A stretch of 64,000 nt of DNA from Methylomonas rhizoryzae (GCF_008632455.1 NZ_CP043929.1:744001-808000), one strand, 5' to 3'. Positions 17,227 through 27,095 are shown, counted from the stretch's first letter. Notes: generated from the sequence alone by a model not told the origin. Numbers and translations are program-made.

Positions 17227-18636
17227 ATGAAAATTAAACGCTTTTTTGCAACAGATATTCGCCAAGCCATGCGCATGGTCAAAGAAGAGCTGGGTGCGGA
17301 TGCCGTGATTATGTCCAACCGCTCGGTGGACGGCGGCGTCGAAATTGTGGCGGCTCGGGATTTCGACGAACAAGTCATCCAAAAAAATCTAAAGCAACAG
17401 CAGGAACAGGAAGCGGCGGCCAGACGGCAAAAAAAACACGATTTGCCCGAGTTCTCAGGGGAGAACAAGCCGATACACGTGCTGAGCAGCGCTCGCAAGA
17501 AAGGTAATGAAACGGAAAGTCCGATCCGGCGCAACATGGACCAGTACTTGGGCTATGCGGAAAAGGTGCAGTTAGGCAATGTGAATGCGCAAAAAATTGC
17601 CGATAAAATGAAAGCGGCGGATAAGCCCGCCTGGGCATTGGGTGCCGAAAGCGCGCATAAGCCGCAACCGCACGAGCCTGCAAACCCGGCAGCGCTAAAC
17701 AATCTGGCTCAAGATAAGTTTTTCGAAGAAATGCGCCGTGAAATGAAGGATATGCGGGCTTTGTTGGATGCCAAGCTGTCGAATATTTCGCAACTGCCGC
17801 TACCCGACGCCCAGCCCTTGCGCGGCGAATTGTTGGAAAAGCTGAGCGATTGCGGCTTTTCCAAAACATTGGCTACCAAAGTCGCCAATCGATTGGGTGG
17901 CCACCAACAATTCGAACAGGCTTGGGCCAAGTCGCAAGAGATGTTGGCCAGAGCGATGCCGATTGCGGAAGACCGATTGCTGGAGCAGGGCGGCATAGCG
18001 GCTTTGGTCGGTTCTACCGGAGTCGGAAAAACTACTACGATTGCGAAGCTGGCGGCGCAATATATTTTGAAGCACGGTTCCAGGCAAATTGCTTTGATCA
18101 CTACGGATAATTACCGTATCGGTGCTCACGAGCAAATCAATACGTATGGAAAAATTCTGGATATTCCGGTGCGTATCGCCGGCGATGCCGAGGAATTGTG
18201 CCAACACGTCCAAGATTTTAGCGACAAGCGTTTAATACTTATCGATACCGCCGGCATGAGTCAGCGCGATTTGCGCCTGGCCGAGCAAATCAAAACTTTG
18301 CGGCACGGCGACTTACCGATTCGTTCCTACTTAGTCATGTCGGCTAATACTCAATATAAAGCGGCTCTGGAAATTATCGATGCGTTTAGTATGCTGGAGC
18401 CGCAAGCAACTATACTTACCAAGTTCGACGAAGCGGTTTGCAGGGCCTCAGCGCTCTCCGCGCTCATCGAAAGGCGTATGCCTTTATCGTATATAACCGA
18501 CGGGCAACAAGTACCTGAAGACATTTATATGCCGGAAGCCGAAGCTTTGATACAGCATTGTATGACGTTGGACGATGAGCACTCCGACATGGATGATCTG
18601 GACCAAGAGTGTTGGTTGGCGGAAGGCCATGCGTAA
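17227..18636 (+). CDS. flhF: Flagellar placement GTPase FlhF
   Basis: FlhF (469 residues) is an SRP-type GTPase that marks the cell pole for flagellum assembly. Seen: the N-terminal basic motif MKIKRFFATDIRQAMRMVKE, a long Gln/Lys-rich linker, and the NG domain with the P-loop VGSTGVGKTTTIAKL (about residues 259-273), ITTDNYRIGAHEQ, LIDTAGMSQRD and the guanine-specificity segment LTKFDEA. Together with FlhG it implies polar flagellation. Confidence 0.96.
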   Translation: MKIKRFFATDIRQAMRMVKEELGADAVIMSNRSVDGGVEIVAARDFDEQVIQKNLKQQQEQEAAARRQKKHDLPEFSGENKPIHVLSSARKKGNETESPIRRNMDQYLGYAEKVQLGNVNAQKIADKMKAADKPAWALGAESAHKPQPHEPANPAALNNLAQDKFFEEMRREMKDMRALLDAKLSNISQLPLPDAQPLRGELLEKLSDCGFSKTLATKVANRLGGHQQFEQAWAKSQEMLARAMPIAEDRLLEQGGIAALVGSTGVGKTTTIAKLAAQYILKHGSRQIALITTDNYRIGAHEQINTYGKILDIPVRIAGDAEELCQHVQDFSDKRLILIDTAGMSQRDLRLAEQIKTLRHGDLPIRSYLVMSANTQYKAALEIIDAFSMLEPQATILTKFDEAVCRASALSALIERRMPLSYITDGQQVPEDIYMPEAEALIQHCMTLDDEHSDMDDLDQECWLAEGHA

Positions 18637-18667
18637 GTCGTCGGATCAAGCAGCGGGAATACGAAAC

Positions 18668-19501
18668 ATGAGACAGATGAAACCGGTTCGGGTAATAGCG
18701 GTCACCAGTGGTAAAGGTGGCGTTGGCAAAACCAATTTGTCGGTCAACATCGGCGTGGCTTTGGCCAAATCGGGCCGGCAAGTGGCGATATTGGACGCCG
18801 ATATGGGCTTAGCCAACGTCGATATTTTGTTGGGCATGTTTCCGGAGTTCAACCTGTCCCACGTGTTGAGCGGCGAAAAAACCTTGAAGCAAATCATGAT
18901 GCTGGGACCGGCCGGATTGAAAATTATTCCGGCCTCTTCCGGCGTGCAACGCATGTCGGAATTGAGCAGTGCCGAACAGGCCGGCTTGATCAGAGCGTTC
19001 AGCGAGATCGATAAAGAGCTGGATATCCTGATCGTCGATACCGCAGCCGGCATTTCCGCCAGTGTGGTGAATTTTGCCAGGGCGTCGCAGGAAATTATTG
19101 TCGTGGTGTGCGACGAACCGACTTCGTTGGCCGACGCCTATGCCTATATCAAGTTGCTCAACCGCGATTACGGATTGAATAGTTTTCACATCATTACCAA
19201 CATGGTGCAATCGGCCGAACACGGCCAAGCACTGTTCAGCAAGTTAAGCAAGGTGACCGACCGTTATCTGGATGTAGCCTTACATTACGTCGGGGCGGTG
19301 CCTATGGACGATTACCTGAAAAAATCGGTTCAGAAGCAAACGCCGGTAGTCGAGGCGTTTCCGCAAAGCAAGTCGGCTTTAGCCATTAAAAATTTGGCGA
19401 GAAAAATCGATCATTGGCCTATCAAGCCTAAAGCCGGCGGTTATCTGGAATTTTTCGTCGAACGCATGATTCAGTACAGTACCCAAGAGGATGTTGCATG
19501 A
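18668..19501 (+). CDS. flhG: Flagellar number regulator FlhG/FleN (MinD-like ATPase)
   Basis: This 277-residue ParA/MinD-family ATPase limits the number of polar flagella, in part by restraining FlhF and, in pseudomonads, FleQ. Seen: the deviant Walker A SGKGGVGKTNLSVNIG, LDADMGLANVDILLG and VDTAAGISASVVNFA. I chose the ATG at 18668 because GGGA lies nine bases upstream and the protein then starts like known FleN. An upstream ATG at 18629 that overlaps flhF is possible. The stop overlaps the fliA ATG. Confidence 0.94.
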   Translation: MRQMKPVRVIAVTSGKGGVGKTNLSVNIGVALAKSGRQVAILDADMGLANVDILLGMFPEFNLSHVLSGEKTLKQIMMLGPAGLKIIPASSGVQRMSELSSAEQAGLIRAFSEIDKELDILIVDTAAGISASVVNFARASQEIIVVVCDEPTSLADAYAYIKLLNRDYGLNSFHIITNMVQSAEHGQALFSKLSKVTDRYLDVALHYVGAVPMDDYLKKSVQKQTPVVEAFPQSKSALAIKNLARKIDHWPIKPKAGGYLEFFVERMIQYSTQEDVA

Positions 19502-20250
19502 GCGGAGCGGCAATGTATGCTGCTGTGCAAGCGGGTGGAGCCAATGATTGGGTCATCCAGCATGCACCGTTAGTCAAGCGCATTGCCTACCATTTGATGG
19601 GGCGTTTACCCGACACCGTACAAATCGAAGATTTAATTCAGGCCGGCATGTTGGGGCTTTTAGAAGCGGTCAAGCAATACGATGCCAGCCAGGGCGCCAG
19701 TTTCGAAACCTATGCCGGCATCCGCATCCGCGGAGCCATGCTGGACGAATTACGTCGCGCAGATTGGACGCCTCGCTCGGTACATAAAAAAGCGCGTATG
19801 GCGGCCGAAGCTATACGCAATGTGGAAAATCGCCTGGGAAGAGACGCTAACGAAACCGAAGTCGCGGCACAAATGGGCGTATCGCTTGAGGAATACCGGC
19901 ATATTCTGCAGGATACCGCGGCGTGTAAGACCTTTAGCGTGGAAGAGCTGATTCAAGGAGAAGATAGCGTTATCGATGAAATCCATACTCAGCATCATCC
20001 CGAGCAGCAATTTATAGAGCAAAGTTTTCAACAGGCACTTGCCAACGCGATCGCAGATTTGCCGGAAAGAGAGCGCTTGGTCATTTCGTTGTATTACGAT
20101 GAAGAATTGAATTTGCGCGAGATTGGGCAAGTGTTGGAAGTCAGCGAATCCAGAGTGAGCCAAATCTGTAGTCAGGCATTATTGCGTCTTAGGGCTAGGC
20201 TTGCAGATTGGCTGGAAGGAAATGATAATGGCGGCCGCATTAAACCATAG
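19498..20250 (+). CDS. fliA: Flagellar sigma factor FliA (sigma-28)
   Basis: FliA (250 residues) directs RNA polymerase to late flagellar promoters. Regions 2 to 4 are complete: HAPLVKRIAYHLMGRLPDTV, DLIQAGMLGLLEAVKQYD, YAGIRIRGAMLDELRRADW, and the C-terminal helix-turn-helix LREIGQVLEVSESRVSQIC. It overlaps flhG by four bases, so the sigma factor is translated with the placement genes. No clear sigma-28 promoter was found in the window itself. Confidence 0.97.
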   Translation: MSGAAMYAAVQAGGANDWVIQHAPLVKRIAYHLMGRLPDTVQIEDLIQAGMLGLLEAVKQYDASQGASFETYAGIRIRGAMLDELRRADWTPRSVHKKARMAAEAIRNVENRLGRDANETEVAAQMGVSLEEYRHILQDTAACKTFSVEELIQGEDSVIDEIHTQHHPEQQFIEQSFQQALANAIADLPERERLVISLYYDEELNLREIGQVLEVSESRVSQICSQALLRLRARLADWLEGNDNGGRIKP

Positions 20251-20335
20251 TAATTATTGGTTTTTTAGGATAATTGCATTGGTTTTCAGACCTTTTCGAC
20301 TTAATTTGACGACGTAATCTGGGTGGAGATTTTCC

Positions 20336-20722
20336 TTGGATAAAAACATGAAAATTCTGATTGTCGACGACTTTTCGACAATGCGGAGAATTGTGAAGAA
20401 CTTATTGAAAGACCTTGGGTTTACCAACACGGTGGAAGCGGACGACGGTAAAACCGCGATACCGATTTTGGAAAAAGGCGGCATCGACTTTTTGATTACC
20501 GATTGGAACATGCCGGGTATGACCGGAATCGATTTGTTGAAGGCCGTTCGGGCTAATCCTCATTTGGCGAACTTACCGGTTTTGATGGTGACTGCGGAAG
20601 CCAAGCGCGAGCAGATCATCATGGCTGCGCAAGCCGGGGTGAACGGATACGTCATTAAACCGTTCACGGCGGCTACGCTTAAGGAAAAAATCGAAAAAAT
20701 CTTTGAACGCATTGAAGGTTGA
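20336..20722 (+). CDS. cheY: Chemotaxis response regulator CheY
   Basis: CheY (128 residues) is phosphorylated by CheA and binds FliM to change motor rotation. All receiver residues are present: the acidic pair in [17 protein letters not shown], the phospho-acceptor Asp in [13 protein letters not shown], the Thr in LMVTAEA and the Lys in [12 protein letters not shown] start at 20336 is favoured because GGAG lies seven bases upstream and the protein then begins as other CheYs do. The ATG at 20348 is the alternative. It lies 85 bases after fliA. Confidence 0.96.
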   Translation: MDKNMKILIVDDFSTMRRIVKNLLKDLGFTNTVEADDGKTAIPILEKGGIDFLITDWNMPGMTGIDLLKAVRANPHLANLPVLMVTAEAKREQIIMAAQAGVNGYVIKPFTAATLKEKIEKIFERIEG

Positions 20723-20727
20723 AAGTA

Positions 20728-21465
20728 GTGGATTCGAATACAACGAGCGATCTTTTGGACTTAGCCAAAAATTTGGTGGCGGCACTGGAGGCGAAAGACC
20801 AAACAATGGCGGACGAATTGCTGGACGAATTAGCCGGGCTCAGGGAAACTCAACTGTTTAAAGAGTTGGGGCGTTTGACGCGCCAGTTGCACGATACCAT
20901 GATCAGTTTCAATTTGGATGCAAAGTTCGCCGTGATGACGGAGCAAGATATTCCCGATGCTAAAGAACGTTTGCATTATGTCATTGCGATGACCGAGCAG
21001 GCAGCCAATCAAACGTTAACTGCCGTTGAGAATTTGCTGCCGATTTCTCAAGAACTCAACGATCAAGTCGATCTTTTGTCGGGAAAATGGTCGCGTTTTT
21101 TGGATAGAGAAATGCCTTTGGAGGAATTTAAAGCCATGTCCGGCGAGATTTCCCGGCATTTTAAAAAATCCAAAGGCGAGTTGGAACAGGTTCAAGCCGG
21201 TTTGAACGACATTCTGATGGCACAAGGGTTTCAAGATATTACCGGTCAAATCATCCGTAAAGTGATAGAACTGGTTCAGGAGCTGGAAAGCAGTATGGTC
21301 AAACTGATCAGTATTTCGGGCAAACGCAAGTTCGAAAAAGGAGCGATAGAGGACGCCCAGCATGCACCGCCGGGCCCCGTCGTACCCGGTATCGACGACA
21401 GACAGGGCGACGTTGCCACCAGTCAAGTCGACGTGGACGATTTATTGTCTAGCCTGGGATTCTGA
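20728..21465 (+). CDS. cheZ: CheY phosphatase CheZ
   Basis: CheZ (245 residues) speeds dephosphorylation of CheY. The long helical hairpin holds the catalytic motif AQGFQDITGQIIRKVIELV, with Asp170 and Gln174 in the spacing known for CheZ. The C-terminal VDVDDLLSSLGF is the CheY-tethering helix. A GTG at 20728, nine bases after GAAGG, is preferred; a TTG at 20719 overlapping the cheY stop is possible. A second, divergent protein with the same Asp-x3-Gln motif is found near 38 kb. Confidence 0.94.
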   Translation: MDSNTTSDLLDLAKNLVAALEAKDQTMADELLDELAGLRETQLFKELGRLTRQLHDTMISFNLDAKFAVMTEQDIPDAKERLHYVIAMTEQAANQTLTAVENLLPISQELNDQVDLLSGKWSRFLDREMPLEEFKAMSGEISRHFKKSKGELEQVQAGLNDILMAQGFQDITGQIIRKVIELVQELESSMVKLISISGKRKFEKGAIEDAQHAPPGPVVPGIDDRQGDVATSQVDVDDLLSSLGF

Positions 21466-21475
21466 GGGGAACGGC

Positions 21476-23674
21476 ATGGCTATCGATCTTGACGACGAAA
21501 TCTTGCAGGACTTTTTGGTTGAAGCTGGTGAAATTCTCGATCAGTTGGGCGAACAATTGGTCGAATTGGAACAGTCGCCTAACGACCCTGAATTGCTAAA
21601 TGCGATTTTTCGAGGATTTCATACCGTAAAAGGTGGTGCAGGTTTTTTGGCGATTCACGAATTGGTAGAAATTTGTCATACCGCCGAGGATGTTTTTAAC
21701 GTATTGCGGCAAGGTGAGCGTGCGGTTTCGGCAGATTTAATGGACGTCATCCTTCAAACGTTGGATGTGGTTAACGAAATGTTCGGAGAGGTACGCGCCG
21801 GACGCGATCCTCAGCCCGCACCGCCTAAATTGATGGGGCGATTGAAGCTATATTCCACTCCGGACGGTGGTAACGGAGTGCCGAACGAACCGGCTGCCGT
21901 TACCGCGGAACAAGAATCGGTGCAGCAGGTAAAGTCTGGTTCCGCACAAGATATTGTCGTGCAAGAGTTCGAGTCCATGCTGAACATGGATGAGCTGGGG
22001 GACGGTGAGGAGCCGGGCGACGCCGGCGACGAAATTACCGAACAGGAATTTGAAGACTTACTGGACGCATTGCATGGAAAAGGCGGTTCGCCAACCATCA
22101 AGCAGCCAGCCGCAGAACCGAAACCGCCGATCGGCGACGAGATTAGCGAAGACGAATTCGAAGAGTTATTGGACGAGTTGCACGGCAAAGGAAAATTTAA
22201 AGCGCCAAGCCAAGCTGGTCCTCAAATTGCCGATGCCGGAGAAATCACCGAGCAGGAATTTGACGACCTCATGGATCAATTGCACGGCAAAGGAAAGTTC
22301 GACGTGCGAAACTTGCCCTCCTTGCCTGCAAGCCCAAAAACACCGGAGCCGCCGAAATCGGAACCTACGGTAGCCGCTCGGAAACCCGAGCCTATTGCGC
22401 CTGCTGTCGCCGAGTCCGATTCGGAGCCGCTTGTAAGACCGGCTTCCAAAGCGGGAGCCTTGGAAAGTCCGGGCGATAAGTCAAAAGTCCCGGCGCAGCA
22501 GACTGACACAACCGTAAGGGTTGATACGCAAATTCTCGACGACATTATGAACATGGTCGGCGAGTTAGTGCTGGTTAGAAATCGTTTTCAAACGCTCAAA
22601 GCCAGCGCGGAAGCCAATGAGCAATTATCTAAGGCCATTTCAAACCTGGATGTAGTCACCGCGGATTTGCAGTTGGCGGTTATGAAAACCCGCATGCAAC
22701 CGATCAAAAAAGTATTCGGACGATTTCCTCGCGTCGTTCGCGATTTGGCAAGAAGTTTGAAAAAGGAAATACGCCTGGAATTGGTGGGGGAAGAAACCGA
22801 TTTAGATAAAAACTTGGTGGAGGCCTTAGCCGATCCCTTGGTGCATCTGGTCAGAAATGCGGTAGACCATGGTATAGAAATGCCGGAAGAGCGCTTGGCG
22901 AAAGGCAAGCCGCGGGAAGGGGTGGTGGTGTTGAAAGCCTCTCAGGAAGGCGACCATATCGAGCTATCCATTCGCGACGATGGTACAGGAATGAATCCCG
23001 ATGTGTTGCGCGCCAAGGTAGTGGAAAAAGGCCTAATGGATGAAGAGTCGGCTGCCAGATTGGACGATAAGGAATGTTTTAACCTGATATTTCTACCCGG
23101 TTTTTCTACCAAATCGGAAATTTCCGACGTTTCCGGCCGCGGCGTTGGCATGGACGTGGTTAAGACCAGGATTGCGCAGATGAACGGCGTCGTCGAAATC
23201 GATTCCGTAGAAGGCAAGGGCAGCAACATTATTATCAAAGTCCCGCTGACCCTGGCCATTATGCCCACTTTGATGGTGAAGCTGGGGGCGCAAGCATTTG
23301 CGTTGCCGTTGGCGAATGTGTTGGAGATTTTGGATTTGGACCTGACCAAGACCAATAAAGTCGACAATCAACTGGTAGTGATGGTTAGAAATCGTGCCTT
23401 GCCGTTGTTTTACTTGAGCGAATGGCTGGTGAACGACCCTTATTACACCGTGAATAAAAAAGTGACCAGCAGTCATGTAGTGGTTGTTAATGCCGGCGGC
23501 AGACAGGTGGGGTTCGTGGTCGATCAATTGATAGGGCAGGAAGAAGTTGTGATTAAGGCTCTTGGCGCAAAACTACACGGCTTGGATGGTTTAGCCGGAG
23601 CGACCATTACCGGGGACGGCAAAATAGCATTAATTTTGGATGTTCCGGGCCTGATGAAACGATATGCAGGTTAA
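21476..23674 (+). CDS. cheA: Chemotaxis histidine kinase CheA
   Basis: CheA (732 residues) phosphorylates CheY in response to receptors. Order: HPt domain with the phosphorylated His49 in FRGFHTVKGGAGFL; a long linker; dimerisation helices from RVDTQILDDIMNMVGELVLV; the HATPase with LVRNAVDHGIEMPEERL and GRGVGMDVVK; and the CheW-like regulatory domain. The linker carries three copies of a motif near residues 185-203, 221-239 and 255-273, reading EI(T/S)E(Q/D)EF(E/D)(D/E)L(L/M)D-x-LHGKG. In Vibrio-type CheA the linker region docks ParP; these copies may do that here, next to parC-parP. The ATG at 21476 follows GAGGGGAA. Confidence 0.96.
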   Translation: MAIDLDDEILQDFLVEAGEILDQLGEQLVELEQSPNDPELLNAIFRGFHTVKGGAGFLAIHELVEICHTAEDVFNVLRQGERAVSADLMDVILQTLDVVNEMFGEVRAGRDPQPAPPKLMGRLKLYSTPDGGNGVPNEPAAVTAEQESVQQVKSGSAQDIVVQEFESMLNMDELGDGEEPGDAGDEITEQEFEDLLDALHGKGGSPTIKQPAAEPKPPIGDEISEDEFEELLDELHGKGKFKAPSQAGPQIADAGEITEQEFDDLMDQLHGKGKFDVRNLPSLPASPKTPEPPKSEPTVAARKPEPIAPAVAESDSEPLVRPASKAGALESPGDKSKVPAQQTDTTVRVDTQILDDIMNMVGELVLVRNRFQTLKASAEANEQLSKAISNLDVVTADLQLAVMKTRMQPIKKVFGRFPRVVRDLARSLKKEIRLELVGEETDLDKNLVEALADPLVHLVRNAVDHGIEMPEERLAKGKPREGVVVLKASQEGDHIELSIRDDGTGMNPDVLRAKVVEKGLMDEESAARLDDKECFNLIFLPGFSTKSEISDVSGRGVGMDVVKTRIAQMNGVVEIDSVEGKGSNIIIKVPLTLAIMPTLMVKLGAQAFALPLANVLEILDLDLTKTNKVDNQLVVMVRNRALPLFYLSEWLVNDPYYTVNKKVTSSHVVVVNAGGRQVGFVVDQLIGQEEVVIKALGAKLHGLDGLAGATITGDGKIALILDVPGLMKRYAG

Positions 23675-23882
23675 CCTGGATTTCTCTTGATAGATAAAAG
23701 AAAAGCCGGATAACCTCAATGGGTTTGGCGCAGTGTCGCGTCGATAAAGTCGGGGGGATTGAAGCGGGTAATCTAAAGCAACTCGAGTTTCAGCACGTTT
23801 TAGCGCCGGTGCGAGTCAGTGCGATAAAGGGTCGTGAACAGTTAGCGGTCAAAACTTTTACCAGCTTCAAATAGTTGATTGA

Positions 23883-24629
23883 ATGGATATATTAAGCATT
23901 ATTGGTGTTCTGGTCGGGTTTTCCGCCATCATTGGTGGAAATATGATGGCGGGCGGCCATGTGGATTCATTGATCAACCTCCACGCTTTCGTGATCGTGG
24001 TTGGCGGTACATTGGGAGCTACTCTGTTGCAATTTCCGCCTAAAGTGTTTTTGCGTTGTTTACGTATCTCAATCTGGGTCATTAGGCCGGAAAATTTTCA
24101 ATTGAATCGGCAGATCGAGAAAATCGTGCGTTGGAGTACTATGGCCAGAAAAGAGGGCCTATTGGGCTTGGAATCCTTGATTGAAACCGAACGGGATCTA
24201 TTTGCCAAAAAAGGCTTGCAACTTTTAGTAGACGGTAACGAGCCGGACGTGATCCGTGATTGTTTGGAGGTCGAACTAACGACCAGAGAGCATTTGGACA
24301 TGCAAGCGGCACGGGTATTCGATGCTATGGGCGGCTATTCGCCGACTATCGGTATTATCGGTGCAGTTATTGGTTTAATTCACGTGATGCAAAACTTGGC
24401 AAAGCCGGAATTACTCGGCAGCGGAATAGCCACTGCATTCGTTGCCACTATCTATGGGGTGGGCTTGGCGAACTTATTGTTTATTCCCATCGCTAACAAA
24501 CTAAAAGCCCACATTTTCAGGGCGTCTCAAGCTCGGGAAATGGTGATCGAAGGCGTTTCTTCAATCGCAGAAGGCGAGAATCCCCGAAACATAGAACTGA
24601 AATTATCCGGTTTTATGTTGGAAAAATAA
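23883..24629 (+). CDS. motC: Flagellar stator protein MotC (MotA/PomA family)
   Basis: This 248-residue stator ring subunit has four membrane helices and the cytoplasmic loop that engages FliG. Seen: the start MDILSIIGVLVGFSAIIGG, VVGGTLGATLLQFP, and the conserved FDAMGGYSPTIGIIGAVIGLIHVM. Placement with motD after cheA matches the second stator set MotCD of pseudomonads. A 208-bp gap separates it from cheA and holds no convincing promoter. Confidence 0.93.
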   Translation: MDILSIIGVLVGFSAIIGGNMMAGGHVDSLINLHAFVIVVGGTLGATLLQFPPKVFLRCLRISIWVIRPENFQLNRQIEKIVRWSTMARKEGLLGLESLIETERDLFAKKGLQLLVDGNEPDVIRDCLEVELTTREHLDMQAARVFDAMGGYSPTIGIIGAVIGLIHVMQNLAKPELLGSGIATAFVATIYGVGLANLLFIPIANKLKAHIFRASQAREMVIEGVSSIAEGENPRNIELKLSGFMLEK

Positions 24630-24639
24630 CGCTCGTACC

Positions 24640-25500
24640 ATGGCCAGACGCAGAAGAAAAATGATAGAGGAGGCGGAGCATCACGAACGCTGGATGGTGT
24701 CTTATGCGGATTTTATTACCCTACTGTTCGCGTTTTTTGTCGTGATGTATTCGATATCCTCTGTTAACAAAGGGAAGTACGAGACGTTTTCCGAGTCGTT
24801 GGATCAAGCCTTATTTCACAGTGAAAAAATCGTCAAGGAAGCCGAGCCGATAGAAATCGGGGTTATTCCCACCCGTGTACAGCCTATCGAGTTGCCGGAT
24901 TTAATGACGGTTACGGAACAAGAGCATCAACTTAGCGAAGAAATAAAGCAGGAAAAGCAAAGGTTGGATGAAGTATCCGACGAGTTTCAGCGTGCATTGC
25001 AGCCTTTTGTCGAAAGCCAATTAGTCGGCATAAACAAGCACGAATTTTGGGTTGAGTTGGAAATGAACAGCGAGTTGCTTTTTGCTAGCGGTAAAGCGGA
25101 GTTATCCGGCAAAGCTCTGCCCGTTTTGCAAAAAGTGGCTGAGGTTGTATTGGCGGTCCCCAATGTCATCAATGTAGAGGGCTATACCGACGATGTGCCT
25201 ATATCGACAGGTTTGTACCCTTCGAATTGGGATTTATCCTCAGCCCGTGCTACTACGGTTGTGAAGGAGTTAGTCAAAAACGGTGTCCCGCCTGCTCGTT
25301 TATCAGCCGTTGGGTATGGAGAATTTCATCCTATTGCCGATAACAGTGTCGAAGAGGGGCGGTTCAAGAATCGGCGTGTTGTTTTGGTGTTGATGTCACA
25401 GGCTTTTGCGCGTTACGGAATGACAGACGAACAAAGAGCCAAGGCGCTGAACTTAAAATCGGAAACCGATCACTCTGAATCTGCCGGTAACGTGCGGTAA
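24640..25500 (+). CDS. motD: Flagellar stator protein MotD (MotB/OmpA family)
   Basis: This 286-residue protein anchors the stator to peptidoglycan and carries ions across the membrane. Seen: a basic N-terminus (MARRRRKMIEE), the single helix with the ion-binding Asp in WMVSYADFITLLFAFFVVMYS, a coiled linker, and the OmpA peptidoglycan-binding domain with VEGYTDDVPISTGLYPSNWDLSSAR and FKNRRVVLVLM. It follows motC by 10 bases. Confidence 0.95.
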   Translation: MARRRRKMIEEAEHHERWMVSYADFITLLFAFFVVMYSISSVNKGKYETFSESLDQALFHSEKIVKEAEPIEIGVIPTRVQPIELPDLMTVTEQEHQLSEEIKQEKQRLDEVSDEFQRALQPFVESQLVGINKHEFWVELEMNSELLFASGKAELSGKALPVLQKVAEVVLAVPNVINVEGYTDDVPISTGLYPSNWDLSSARATTVVKELVKNGVPPARLSAVGYGEFHPIADNSVEEGRFKNRRVVLVLMSQAFARYGMTDEQRAKALNLKSETDHSESAGNVR

Positions 25501-25514
25501 AAAGTGGCGTCATT

Positions 25515-26318
25515 ATGAAAATTTGGTCAGTTTCCAATCAGAAAGGCGGGGTAGGAAAAACCACTACAGTGGTTACTTTAGGTGGTTTGTTGTCCGGATG
25601 GGGCTTTCGGACCCTATTGGTTGATTTAGACCCGCACGGCTCTCTGACCAGTTATTTCAAAATGAATCCCGATGAAGTCGAACAAGGCGTTTACAACTTA
25701 TTTCGCGACGCGAGCGAAAAAAAGAAAAACGTTAATCCCGAAGTCTATTTGGCGTCTACCGAATTCGACGGATTGTCGGTTTTACCCGCATCGACCGCAA
25801 TTGCTACTCTGGACAGGCAAGTCGCTCAAATGGGTGGAATGGGATTAGTGGTTGCAACGGCTCTCGGCAAGCTCAAAGACCGTTACGATTATGCGATCAT
25901 TGATAGCCCCCCCATGCTCGGTGTGCTAATGATCAACGCGCTCGCCGCCTGCGATCATTTAATCATTCCGGTATTAGCCGAATTTTTGGCCTTGAAAGGG
26001 CTGGATAGAATGGTCCATACCATCAATATGGTTTTTCATTCTCGAAAAACGCCGCCTAAATTCACCATCGTTCCGACGATGTACGATAAACGAACCAGAG
26101 CGGCAAGAGACAGCTTGATAGGGTTGCATCAACAATATCCCGACAATGTCTGGAGTTCGGTAATCCCGGTAGATACCAAGGTACGAGAAGCCAGTAGAGT
26201 GGGGGTGCCTTTGTCTCTGTTCGATAAAAGTGCCAAGGCCGTAGAAGCCTATTCCGAATTATTGGAGCAATTGTTGTTGGAAAAAGGCGAAGACAAACTC
26301 GTGGCGAATAGATTATGA
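25515..26318 (+). CDS. parC: ParA-family chemosensory array positioning ATPase ParC
   Basis: This 267-residue ATPase has the ParA-type Walker A NQKGGVGKTTTV, LLVDLDPHGSLTSYF and YAIIDSPPMLGVLMINALA. In Vibrio and Pseudomonas the ParC protein next to cheA-cheW places chemosensory arrays at the cell pole. The following gene encodes its partner ParP and overlaps it by four bases. It is not a chromosome-partition ParA: no parB or parS is present, and the context is chemotaxis. Confidence 0.9.
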   Translation: MKIWSVSNQKGGVGKTTTVVTLGGLLSGWGFRTLLVDLDPHGSLTSYFKMNPDEVEQGVYNLFRDASEKKKNVNPEVYLASTEFDGLSVLPASTAIATLDRQVAQMGGMGLVVATALGKLKDRYDYAIIDSPPMLGVLMINALAACDHLIIPVLAEFLALKGLDRMVHTINMVFHSRKTPPKFTIVPTMYDKRTRAARDSLIGLHQQYPDNVWSSVIPVDTKVREASRVGVPLSLFDKSAKAVEAYSELLEQLLLEKGEDKLVANRL

Positions 26319-27070
26319 CTCGCTCAAAGCCGCCTCAGCACATCGTTCAGCAACAATTGGCATTAGATGCCTATTTAACGACTTTATTGGAAGAAATTCC
26401 GGATGGCGACGCCGAGATAGGCCGCCAGCCGTTAAACGAGCGGCAGATTGCACAGCAGGGGGCGGAAACGCCGAAGAGGCAGACCGCTAAAGTTATCACT
26501 CAAACAATTGAATTGCCGCCGCAAGTAACGCGAGAGGCGCTTGACGATAAGCCTGCTGCCCATATTTTGCCGTCTAATCTGGTTGCATATCAGGCGCCGG
26601 CTAAGTTGCATCCCTTATCGGTAATGCCTTATTGGGCGCAGCACGAGTTTCAAGCGTTGTTTTTTAAAGTCGACAATTTGATATTGGCTACCCCGTTAAC
26701 GGAATTGGCCAGAACCATCAAGATAGATAAAAAACCCGGCCAAATTCCCGGTCAACCCTCTTGGTTCATGGGGTTATTAGACGAGCAAGACAGCCGAATC
26801 GGCGTGTTGGACATGGGACAACTCATTTTCGGGAAATTACGCGGCAGTCAACGCGATCTGGAAAAGAATCCGTTCAAAAGTATTTTGATTACTCAAGATA
26901 AACGCTGGGGCTTGGCGTGCGACGAAGTTTTATCTATAGGAAGGGTAAGGCCGGATAAAGTACGATGGCGAACGAGTCGACAAAAAAAGCCTTGGCTGAT
27001 CGGTACCGTGATCGAGGAATTGACGGCGATCATCGATTTACAGGCTTTGGTTCCGCAGCGCAGAAAATGA
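26315..27070 (+). CDS. parP: CheW-domain protein ParP (array tether)
   Basis: This 251-residue protein has a variable N-terminal half (about 1-100) followed by a CheW-like domain with FQALFFKVDNLILATPLTEL and WFMGLLDEQDSRIGVLDMGQ. In the ParC/ParP system this array-integration domain binds CheA and receptors and links arrays to ParC. The ATGA overlap with parC supports the pairing. It could be called simply CheW-like, but the location argues for ParP. Confidence 0.85.
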   Translation: MTRSKPPQHIVQQQLALDAYLTTLLEEIPDGDAEIGRQPLNERQIAQQGAETPKRQTAKVITQTIELPPQVTREALDDKPAAHILPSNLVAYQAPAKLHPLSVMPYWAQHEFQALFFKVDNLILATPLTELARTIKIDKKPGQIPGQPSWFMGLLDEQDSRIGVLDMGQLIFGKLRGSQRDLEKNPFKSILITQDKRWGLACDEVLSIGRVRPDKVRWRTSRQKKPWLIGTVIEELTAIIDLQALVPQRRK

Positions 27071-27095
27071 TTTTAATTTAAGTGGATGCATAATT

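Noticed and set aside
23690..23720. GCCGGATAA before motC as a sigma-28 -10 element
   Set aside because: It has an extra base against GCCGATAA and no TAAA at the required distance.
25515..26318. Chromosome or plasmid partition ParA
   Set aside because: No parB or parS is present, and it lies between motD and a CheW-domain gene, which fits ParC of chemosensory arrays.
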